Assembly (NCBI RefSeq): GCF_902806685.2
Contig: NC_048549.1
Location: forward strand, 186,001-250,000
Source: Maniola hyperantus
Taxonomy: Eukaryota > Arthropoda > Insecta > Lepidoptera > Nymphalidae
DNA: 64,000 nucleotides
Direction: 5' to 3'
The notes under the pieces were generated by a model, which worked only from the letters and a program-made list of their open reading frames with translations, was not told the DNA's origin and did no database searches. A program made the position numbers and the translations under genes. Of the stretch, positions 12,901 through 24,900 are shown in pieces. Every line of letters begins with the position of its first letter. Within the stretch, counting starts at the first letter, position 1.

Positions 12901-15900
12901 AGTATATCCTTTTTTTGATTTCTGATTATACATAATAGTTTGCATACCTTCATCGGCGCTGTTAGGACAGTCGAAGTTGCCGTCGCACACTTGAGTGAGA
13001 TTGACGCAGCGGTTGGATATCCCCGGACACGCCCACTGTCCTGATGGACACCTGCGGCGAACAAGGATTCATTTCAAATTTATTTAACAATCATGCATAA
13101 CAAAAAGCAATGATGATGAAACGTTGGAACGCGCTAGAAGATGCCTATTCACTCGTGTGTCAGATTTACCTGAACGGCGGCGGTTTGCAAGCGTGCTGCA
13201 GGCCCTCATCAGATCCGTCGCCGCAGTCGTCGCGGCCGTCACACACGTAAGCGCGGAACACGCAGCGGCCATTGTCGCAGCGGAAGTGGCCCGCGCCGCA
13301 CGCCGCAGCGCCGCACGTGGCCGGCTCGTCTGACAGGTCCTCACAGTCTGGGGTGCCTGACGAGTAAGAAAGAAAAACGACGTTAATTTTGTTTGTTCTC
13401 TCTTTTGAATGAATACACATTGGTCCCAAGCCGTACAAACACTAAACTAGTCAAGTGTCAATAAATTAAGTCAATATAATTTTTTCCTGCGAGCGTGAGA
13501 TCTTGCCTGATTTTTTCCAGCAAAAACTTTTTCACCAAAATTTTACAATAGTATTATGAGACGGCTAGTCAGAAGTCTCTTGTAGGGACCTCCACACGCC
13601 ACGGTCTTGCGCTACCGATATCCAGAGGTTGTCTAATCCAGACCACAGGTGGATGTTTTTTGGTTGATAGCAGTGATGATGTTGATTAATACGGCTCGAT
13701 TACTGATTGAAGTAGGTCCGAATTCATAGGATACGAGGTCTAATTCGGCTCGAATCACTAATTAGAGTTCAGTTCGTAGACCTAAGTTGAACTGCAAACC
13801 TACCATCACAGTACCAGGTCCGGGGTATGCACAGACCGGACGAGACGCACTGGAACTGGCGGTCGGCCGCGCACTGGTGCGGCGCGAGGGACGGGCAGCC
13901 CGCCTCGTCTGAACCGTCGTTACAGTCCGGGATACCGTCGCATTTGTATGCCTCCTGCGAAGAAAGAAATAGCGTTAGTTTGTTCAAAAATTTTCGGTAC
14001 CTTGGATAACTAACTGGAAGTGTTCAAAACAGAAATCATAGACACTAAAGTAGTAAATCTAAATACCAACCCGGAATTATATAATTATAATAGAGCATAT
14101 AGAAAAACCGATATGGGGTCCAAAAGTGCTAGAAGAAGAGACGACCTCGCACCGGGAAGCGCAGCGTTGGCAGATCCCCACAAATGGTCAGGCGACATCA
14201 AACAAGTCTGCGGGATCCGCTGGAGTGCGGCGGCGCAAGACTGTGGCATGTGGAGTTCCAACAAGCGACCTTATATCCAATAGAGGACGTCTATCGATTG
14301 ACGATGCAGATGATGATAATCTACTTCACATGTCAAATTAAGAAATTGTGAATGAAAAGAAAAACAAGTCATAAGATCGCAATTCCGCATTCAAATGCGT
14401 CAAATCAGTCAATATCGTGTGAGAGAAAGTCAATATCTTTTGAGTGAAACTTGCAAGTGTTTCAGAGAATTTTAGATGGTGCTTGGTTGCAGGCTGTTCT
14501 TGCGGAAGGGTCCGCATAGCACGCTGCATGTTGTACCATAGATATAAGTAAATCTGGGTTAAAAAATCTTAGCAAGACACAAACATCTATAAGAATTCAG
14601 AATATGATTTTTTTTTTTTATTATAAAAAAGCTCACCTGAACGCACTGCTTGAGATCAGCGCACTTGAACTGCGAGGCGAGGCACGACACGGGCGGGCAG
14701 TCGGCCTCGTCCTGCTTGTCGAAGCAGTCGTCGTCCCCGTCGCACACCCACGACGCGGGGATGCAGTGCCCCGTGCGCGGACACGTGAACTGAAAGCTTA
14801 CCTGCACACACTGCTTGAGATCAGCGCACTTGAACTGCGAGGCGAGGCACGACACGGGCGGGCAGTCGGCCTCGTCCTGCTTGTCGAAGCAGTCGTCGTC
14901 CCCGTCGCACACCCACGACGCGGGGATGCAGTGCCCCGTGCGCGGACACGTGAACTGAAAGCTTACCTGCACACACTGCTTGAGATCAGCGCACTTGAAC
15001 TGCGAGGCGAGGCACGACACGGGCGGGCAGTCGGCCTCGTCCTGCTTGTCGAAGCAGTCGTCGTCCCCGTCGCACACCCACGACGCGGGGATGCAGTGCC
15101 CCGTGCGCGGACACGTGAACTGAAAGCTTACCTGCACACACTGCTTGAGATCAGCGCACTTGAACTGCGAGGCGAGGCACGACACGGGCGGGCAGTCGGC
15201 CTCGTCCTGCTTGTCGAAGCAGTCGTCGTCCCCGTCGCACACCCACGACGCGGGGATGCAGTGCCCCGTGCGCGGACACGTGAACTGAAAGCTTACCTGC
15301 ACACACTGCTTGAGATCAGCGCACTTGAACTGCGAGGCGAGGCACGACACGGGCGGGCAGTCGGCCTCGTCCTGCTTGTCGAAGCAGTCGTCGTCCCCGT
15401 CGCACACCCACGACGCGGGGATGCAGTGCCCCGTGCGCGGACACGTGAACTGAAAGCTTACCTGCACACACTGCTTGAGATCAGCGCACTTGAACTGCGA
15501 GGCGAGGCACGACACGGGCGGGCAGTCGGCCTCGTCCTGCTTGTCGAAGCAGTCGTCGTCCCCGTCGCACACCCACGACGCGGGGATGCAGTGCCCCGTG
15601 CGCGGACACGTGAACTGAAAGCTTACCTGCACACACTGCTTGAGATCAGCGCACTTGAACTGCGAGGCGAGGCACGACACGGGCGGGCAGTCGGCCTCGT
15701 CCTGCTTGTCGAAGCAGTCGTCGTCCCCGTCGCACACCCACGACGCGGGGATGCAGTGCCCCGTGCGCGGACACGTGAACTGAAAGCTTACCTGCACACA
15801 CTGCTTGAGATCAGCGCACTTGAACTGCGAGGCGAGGCACGACACGGGCGGGCAGTCGGCCTCGTCCTGCTTGTCGAAGCAGTCGTCGTCCCCGTCGCAC

Positions 15901-18900
15901 ACCCACGACGCGGGGATGCAGTGCCCCGTGCGCGGACACGTGAACTGAAAGCTTACCTGCACACACTGCTTGAGATCAGCGCACTTGAACTGCGAGGCGA
16001 GGCACGACACGGGCGGGCAGTCGGCCTCGTCCTGCTTGTCGAAGCAGTCGTCGTCCCCGTCGCACACCCACGACGCGGGGATGCAGTGCCCCGTGCGCGG
16101 ACACGTGAACTGAAAGCTTACCTGCACACACTGCTTGAGATCAGCGCACTTGAACTGCGAGGCGAGGCACGACACGGGCGGGCAGTCGGCCTCGTCCTGC
16201 TTGTCGAAGCAGTCGTCGTCCCCGTCGCACACCCACGACGCGGGGATGCAGTGCCCCGTGCGCGGACACGTGAACTGAAAGCTTACCTGCACACACTGCT
16301 TGAGATCAGCGCACTTGAACTGCGAGGCGAGGCACGACACGGGCGGGCAGTCGGCCTCGTCCTGCTTGTCGAAGCAGTCGTCGTCCCCGTCGCACACCCA
16401 CGACGCGGGGATGCAGTGCCCCGTGCGCGGACACGTGAACTGAAAAGTGGCCCAAAACATTTAGCTGTTATGTTCCCCGTTCAATTATTTGTACAGGTCA
16501 AAAGTTGAAATCACAGAGGTTAAAGACCATTTTAAATGCTTCAAGATGTAAAAAATCACAATTGTTCACATTGGTAAAAGCAAGAGCTCTCTTAGCGCTT
16601 AGATTTTTCGGGAAACCATTTATTATATTATGCGTAAACTTCAGATTATCTTAGAAAAAATTGTGTGGGGTCAATATACAAGCTTAAATTGGTCGCTTAA
16701 AAGGTGATGATGCAACCTAAGATAGAGCGTGCTTTAGTTAACTATGTAGGGGTGTAGACCTTTACGATGCCACGCGGTCCGATTATTAAATTCCCTCTCT
16801 TCCAAGTGCCCTTTTTCGGAATCCGGAATGAGACATGTAGCTGGATAAAAACTTACCTGGAAGTATGCGCAAGTCTTGTCCGCACAGTGGGAGCCCTCGT
16901 CCGAGTCGTCGCCGCAGTCGTTCTCGGAGTCACACTTACCTGGAAGTATGCGCAAGTCTTGTCCGCACAGTGGGAGCCCTCGTCCGAGCCGTCGCCGCAG
17001 TCGTTCTCGGAGTCACACTTCCAGGTGTTGGGCACACATCTGCCATTCCCGCACTGGAACTGGGAGGCGCTGCAGGTGACGTTGACGCAGCCGGTCTCGT
17101 CGGAGAAGTCTCCGCAGTCGTTCTCAGAGTCGCACTTGAAGGTGGCGGGGATACAACGACCCGACTTGCACATAAATTCGGATGCGTTACACGTTGTTTC
17201 TGGAAATACGTGTAATATTTTTTTTGGGCACAAATGTATGTCATGTATAAAAACGTTTGTTAAGCAGAAACTGAATAACTGACTGACACATGGTGCAGCT
17301 TAAACTTGGGTCTAGAAACTTGAGATTTTGATTATAAGTTTTCTGCAGACCTCTAAGAAAGGATTTTCAAAAACTCCCCTCAAGCGAAATCGGGACGAGT
17401 CCGCAAGTTAAAGATTAGCCCAACGCGCAACGTGTTCTGGCCTACATTTGCCACGTGTGGCCAGCTTGGTAGACCACGAGTAAATACTATCTTTCTTCTG
17501 GTTTATTATGCGTACAGGGAATATGTGGGAGCCAACGAACTTGATGTACTATGCACAACAAAAATGTTTTCTGTCTACAAAAGGTTTCGAAGTACAAAAA
17601 TGTAAAAGTAAAAAAATAATCTCTCGAAAAATCTCTCCAATACTATAAAATATTGTAAAAGTAAAAAAATGAACTAACTGGTGCAGTTCTGTTCTTCGTC
17701 ACTGTTGTCCAAGCAGTCATCGTCTCCGTCGCACACCCAGCTCTTGGGGATGCACCGCTGGTTGTTGCACGTGAAGTCCCAGGTGTTGGGACAGGCCTGC
17801 ACTGGCGGCTCGGCGTTGGGATCCGCGATACAGCTGGTCTCATCCGGAGCTAATTTCTCACCGTACGGACAGCCACACTTCACAGTTAACAACTCAGTGT
17901 TATTCCTCGGTATCGCAAAGCAGAATTTCTGGCAGTTGCCATTGTTTATCGAGCACGGTTGATTTGGGTCGATCTTCTGGATCGCTTGGCTGTACACTTT
18001 GACGCCGTACAACCTGTTCGTCTGCGGCTCTCTAACCATGATGTCTTCCTGTTCTCCCGTCAGTTTATGCAAACGTACTATAGCATCTAATCTCCAATCG
18101 GTAATGTACATAAATTCTCCGTAAATCACTATTGAGAATGGATGCCTTATTAGTCTAGAATTGACAGTTTTAACATCTGTTCCGTCCAGTTTAGCGTGCT
18201 GTACGTGATCCAAGAGCGCGTCACACCAATAAACTCTGTTAGCATCGAAATCTATCGACAAACCATTCGGCCAACCCAAAGTGACATTCTCAAATACCAA
18301 AAGCCCACTTCCATCGGTATTCGCTCGACTTATGTTCGCGGGTCGGTCCCATTCTGAGAAAAATATGTATCCCTTATTAGGGTGTACAACTATCGCTCGG
18401 GGTCGTTTCAAATTTTTTAATAAAGTTCTCTTGTATGCTATATTTCTCGTAGATAGGACATTGAGCGTCCCTTTCCTCGAGTCGATATAATACAAGTTTT
18501 TGGACGCCCAGTCCACAGCCAAACCCTCGACTCCTTCATTCTGGGACGCCAAAACGATTTCTCTCGTCGTTCCATTTCTATGTACTCTATAAATAACATC
18601 TTGTAAAACGTCCGAGTAGTAAATATGTTCGTCTCTCGCATCGAAATCTAAGCCGACGAACCTCGCCCTCCTCGAAACGACCGGTAGAATCGCATCACTG
18701 AAACCCTCGATGACCGGGTTTAACACTTTTCCTTTAATAAACCTCTGCTGGGAATACATAAGGAACTCCTTAACTATATCACAGTTTCTTAAATCTGATT
18801 CTAAGCTATATCCTATATTGCACGCACACCTGTATCCCAAGCCTCCATTCTGCAAGGCTGTCACGATACACATTTGGGAGCAGCCTCCGTTGTTGAGTCC

Positions 18901-21900
18901 ACACGGATTGTTCACTGACGTCTGTTTGAGAGAGTGCACCACTGTTAATGCTTTCGGTTCTCTTATATCTTTGGTCTTATAAATGGCCTGAATACTCGAG
19001 GAGCCTTCATATTTATTCACAGAACTGATTCCTTGTTTCGTGCTGTCAGACCAGTATACTCTGTCTCCAAAAAGAGCTAACCTGGAAGGACTTGGGACCT
19101 GTTGGCCTCTTAATACTAAAAATCTGTAGTTCCCATCGTAGTCAACGGTTTCGATGTAGTCCAATAGTGAGTCGCACCAGAAAATTCTCCTAGCGATGGT
19201 GTCGACTGCGATACCAGAGGCTTTGTACGTGGCTTCAGTTACGATTGATTTTGTATGGGTGCCGTCCATGTTGGCTCGGATAATCTACAAAAATTATTCA
19301 TACTTTTGAAAGTTGATCTACTTATTAAAGTATCTAAAAAAAAGTTTTGTTAGTTCAATTTCTGCTGACCAAAAATGTACGCATTGAAAAAAATTATAAG
19401 CTTGCTATGTTGACGCAATTTGGTAGGTAGTTGAATTGAAAAGTAATTTCAAAACTTTAAGCTTTAACGGCGAAGGAAACCATCGTGAGGAAACCTACAT
19501 ACCTGAAAGGGTCCATTATGTTCTCAAAGGTGTATGAAGTCTGCCAATCCGCACTGGAACAGCGTGGTGGACTATGGCCAAACCCTTCTCACTCTGAGAC
19601 GAGACCTGTAACTCAGTAGTGATCCGGCGAAGGGTGGATGATGATGAAATGTTAGTTCCTACAATATGGGCCACTTACTTGGCTACTATCGGCAACAAAC
19701 ATCAACCCCAGCGTTGGATCCAGGGCGATGTCTGCGGGGTTGGTGAGGTTGGAGCCCAGCACCACGGCGTGCCAGCGCCCGTCCAGCTCGAACACGTCGA
19801 TCTTCTGGCCGATGGCATCCGCCACGTACAGCTTGTCGCCGACCCAGTCCACGGCCAAGGCGACGGGTGCCCAGGAGCCAGCGATGGTGATGTCGTTCCC
19901 TCCGTAGGTCGTGATGCCGGCTGGTGCGTTCAGTTGTTGCGAGTGGATCTGGGGACAGGAAAATGTTCGATTCAGAAACACTCATTAGTTCAGAGAGCCA
20001 GTGGTTAGAGATCGGGTCAATCCGTAGCTATGGATCGACCCATTTTCACACTACTGGCTTGTAACAGCTTTAGGTTACAGCTGTAACTTTCCATAAAATA
20101 TTCGTTGCAGACTGCAGTAAAAATAATAATAATAATAAAAAGGAGATGAGATGATTGACCAATATAGTCAAAGGAATCTATCATTATTACTGTGGTTACA
20201 GACTTGCTTGCATAATTTCCAGACATTAATTCTGAGCAGTTTGAGAAATGATCTTTTCTGAAGTGAATTCAATTTCATTTTATGTTAAACGCGAGAACAT
20301 CCTTGATCATTACATATTTTTTGAAAATAATTATATACAAACGCATTTAAAGAGACGGGAGAAAACTCACCTTTCTAGTCTTAAGATCAGACCAGAACAA
20401 CATATTCCGTCGATAGTGGAAGTCCAGACCGGCTGCAGTTGAGGAGTTGGCGAGGGGCGACGGCGCTCGGCCGAGGAGGTCCAACCGCAGCACTCCGCGC
20501 TCGTGGGCTAAGGCTAACCATGCGCCTTCCGACCTGGCAGTACAGCGACCGCGTTCGCCGAGAGTGTAGCCGGGTGCACAGGCGCAGGTGTATGCTGGTA
20601 ATTGGAAACAACGATTTTTTAAATTTATGGACTTGCACTTGGCTGCATTCAGACCTGGTGGCAAGTGCTGATGCAGCCTAAGACGGATCGCGCTTGCCTA
20701 GAAGATGCCTATTCACTCTTGACTTGAAGGTAGCCATATTAAAAGTCGAGAGGAAAACTATAAAATAAATAGCACGAAAGTTGTAATATTTAATTACTTG
20801 TTGCGATTGACAGTTTTTATGCTATTCTTTCTGTAAATTCAACCAATAGGGAGAAAATGTGGGTTAATCAGAAGTGATTGCGATTATCACACTTTAGTGG
20901 GGGGTAGAGAAGTAGGACAAGGGTGCGAAAATGCTGCAAGCAATCATCGGGAAAAGAGTCAAGGATCAATGGGCCCGGCAAGAATCAAATGAAGCCTGAG
21001 CGGAGACAGCTTTTCTGATGTTTTGCACATCGCGGTTCCGAGAAGGTTTCTTGTCAAAACGCTGCACTGCCTCCATCAGAGCAGTCGCAAATGCGCAGAG
21101 CAGAAGCATCGAAGACTACTCACATCCGGGAGTGTTGATGCAGAGCTGGTGGCAGGGCCCCCACTCGCGGCACTCGTCGCGGTCCACGCACGTGCGGTTG
21201 TCCGCAGACAGCGCCAGGCCGGCCACGCACGTGCACGCGCCGCCGTGCGGGGACGCCATGCACTTGTGCTCGCACTCTAGCACCGGGCACGATGATGTTG
21301 CTGGAACGGAAGGCAAAGGAATATTTGAATGATGACAAAACTTGGGAATGAGTTGCTTTAGCAGATTTAATAATTCAATATTAGATTGTTCAACAAGGAA
21401 CTACAACAAGCCATTTCATAGAATCTCTATGAATGGGTTTTAGCTCCGAATAAGAGCTAGAGCGCACCACGGTGCGGTGAGTTGCGGTGCGTTTTAAAAT
21501 CCGTAAATTCGAATTTAAATTTATCAAAATTCGGTGCGGAATTAATTCTGCAGTGCGCGCACTTCCATATAGTTCTATAGTTCCGTGGTGCGCGCTAGCT
21601 CTTAAGCACTCTACTTTTCTTTACTATGCTCTAGCCATACATCGATAAATCCCCCACTGCGCGGGTACAAGGTCAGAGACTTTTTGACGTGACACCAATT
21701 GTAGTTTACATAAATAAAGTGAGAGTATAGGAGTACAGGAGGCTCGGGCACTATATACAACACTTTTATGCTCAAGAACAGAAAAAGCAAACACTCCGCA
21801 TAATGAAAATAAATCTCGGTCATGCAAGTTTCCTTACAATGTTTTCCTTCACCGTTAAAGCTAGTAATACTTATTTGCTTAGTACGCGCATAACTCCGAA

Positions 21901-24900
21901 AAGTTAAGAGGTACGTGCACTCAACTCAACCACATTAATCCCTAGAAATTTTCATTTTTAACTACCTTCCAAAAAGGAGGTGGTTCTCAATTCGGCTCGT
22001 TCTTATTTATTCTGATAAAAGTTACCCCTGTGCGCGATCTCATCCGGTAGTCGCAGTCTAAGATAGAAGCGGGCTAACCGGAACGCGTATGGTAGTTCCA
22101 TTACATTGACCGGTTTCTGCACGCCATCGTAAGGAAACGCTAAATTGCTTGGCGGTACAGCTTTGCCAGTCGCTAACTAGTCTTCCACCAGACACAAGTA
22201 TGTCAACTTACAGCAAGCAGTCTCTTCATCAGCATTGTCCTCGCAGTCCCTCTTGCCGTCGCAGAGCTGCGACCTCGCGATGCACTTGTGCGTGCCGCCC
22301 GGCCCGCCCTTGGGGCACAGGTACTTGTTGTCGGGGCACGCGATGGCCGTGCAGTTGGCCTCGTCGGAGCCGTCCGCGCAGTCCTTGTACCCGTCGCAGT
22401 GGTACGTGGCCGGGATGCACAGCGCGTTGCTGCAGCGGAACTGCCCGATGTGGCACGGTGGGAAATCTGGAACAATTTTAAAGATGAACTAGCTTATGCT
22501 CGCGACTTCGTCCGCGTGGACTACAATATTTCAAAACCCTATTTCACCCCCTTAGGAGTTGAATTTTCAAAAATCCTTTCTTAGCGGATGCCTACGCCAT
22601 AATAGCTATCTGCATGCCAAATTTCAGCCCGATCCGTCCAGTAGTTTGAGCTGTGCGTTGATAGATCAGTCAGTCAGTCAGTCAGTCAGTCAGTCAGTCA
22701 GTCAGTCAGTCACCTTTCCCTTTTATATATATAGATTAGGGATATTGGCAAGGGGCGGACCAACAAATTCCTGAAAGCCCGGCAACGCATTGGCGGTTCC
22801 TCTAGTTTGCGGGTTTGAAAAATACTAAATCACTAAAACTACAAAATGAGGCAAATGATTATTTTTAGAAACTTAGTATAACAGTAACCCTAAGTTTTTG
22901 CTAGCGTTCTGGTTACACTCTGTATATCTAGATATAAGAGACAGAAAGTTATAGATGAGTTACTTACTACAATCAGCCTCGTCCGAGTTGTCCCCACAGT
23001 CGTCCTTGTGGTCACACTTGGCAGACGCGTCTATGCACTTGTCTCCGGCGGAGCACTTGAACTGGTCCAGCCTGCACGCCAGCGACTGTCCCGGGCATTC
23101 CTGTTCGTCTTTGCCTGTTCTGCAATCTAGATACCTGCAGAAGTTAATCTATTCATTTTCGTCCTATTAGGTGTAGGAATCAAAGGCACAGCAATTGATA
23201 CATTTTGGCACGCTCTTCAGAACTCGAAGGGCACGAGAACTTCACAGCCATGAAATATATAATCCGTACAAAATGAGTTATCACGCGTCATTTTAACTTT
23301 GTGTCAACTGTCAGTTCAAAAGTAAGTACTGTAGGCTCAGAACAAGGACTATTAGAAGTAGCCCTATTGTGACACTTACTGTTAGAGAGAGATAGCTAAA
23401 TGCATTTAAGCTCTTATTAGAACGTGACAAAATGATTGTGTTTTCTCCTTATCACCGTGGCCACTTTTTTTTGTTTGCCAAAATGTATTTGTACGTGAGT
23501 ATTTGACAAACAACGTGAAGTGTAGAAGGAATGACATTTCACAAGTAAGAAAATCTGCTTGAGCGAGAGGGACTGAGGGCTGAGGGCTGAGGGGGCCACG
23601 CTAGTTGCAAATCTGGACATATCTGTGACTGTAGGTCGATTTCGTAAAACCTGCATCAGTTGTTCAGATTGGTTGAATTTGTGCGATTCTTGTTGCAACA
23701 ATGCATTGTAGCCATAGTGAGTGAGCTGTCATTATCCCGCAATCGCGCAGCAGTTCACCTTTAAAGCAAGGACTAAAATCGTACTTTTGACATGACAGTT
23801 GACACATAAAGTTAAAATGGCGCATGAAAACTAATTTTGCACGCATTACATAATTTTTTTAAAAATTTAAGACCTATGTTTGGCTGCAAACACACCTGCA
23901 AGTTAGGATGCAGCCCAAGATGGAACGCGCTTGCAGAAGACGCCTGATGCTTGCCGGCAGTGATACCACAAACTTTCGAGATAAGTACCCGTAGTACAAG
24001 ATTTTACGTCTCACCAAACGAAACCAAATTCGAGAGTCGAAATACTTCCGCGTTACAGTAAAATGGACCTAAACAGCCTTGAATTGAAGTCAAATATTCA
24101 ATGCCACTGATTTTAATTTCGCAATGTTTCCGCTTGGAGCGCTGGCTGTAGAAGTGTAGACAAACTTGAGCTTTAAAACAAGGCATTTAAGATCCAGTTT
24201 ACTGTAACGCGGAAGTATTTCGACTCTCGAATTTGGTTTGGTTTGGTGAGACGTAAAATCTTGTACTACGGGTAAAGAACTAATCCGTCAATCGAATCGT
24301 TACCTACTATCATAAACATTCAACAACGATTCGTGCAAAATTATGTAAAATGCAAGCAGAATTTCGTCCCTGCTAGTACCTACTACGGGATAATTTACTA
24401 TCAATGAAAATTTAAATCAGAATTTATTCCCTTTATGGAATATCAGTCCTCATGCTTGTATAGTGGATATAGGGGGGAAAGGGGAAAAATGAGCGCTATG
24501 TACAAACCCGTCGCATTTCTTGTCCTTCGGTATGCAAGGCCCCTGTGTGGCCGCCTTGCCCGTCCCGGACGTCTCCAGCCCGCACTGGAAGTCATCTGCC
24601 TGGCATTTGCGGTACGCTGAAACCAAAACAAAACGTCAATTATTCTTGGACGTCCAACAGTTTTGAGTTTTCCAATATTTAAGAAATTTTTGGTAGAACA
24701 GTCGACGCAAATCCGTACCTAATACCACTCAATACTTTATATTATTTTATTTGACTAACCAACAACATTTACACATACACAAGTATTTACATACAAAAGG
24801 ATTTATAACTAAAGGACACATAGCATAAACGTTAACAACTGGCTAGTACAAAAGATTTAGGTACAATGATGTTATGACTTTAAAAGGTAGTAAAGTAAAG

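Noticed and set aside
14637..16439. CRISPR-like or satellite DNA array
   Set aside because: Units are 165 bp, contiguous, without unique spacers, and code for receptor modules. This is an exon duplication in a eukaryotic gene.
14604..16508. A 634-codon plus-strand reading frame with a repeated Ala/Arg/Val-rich peptide
   Set aside because: It is the antisense of the LRP2 array. The repeat unit is 165 bp, so any frame without a stop in one unit stays open throughout. The minus strand has the LDLa signature and splice sites.
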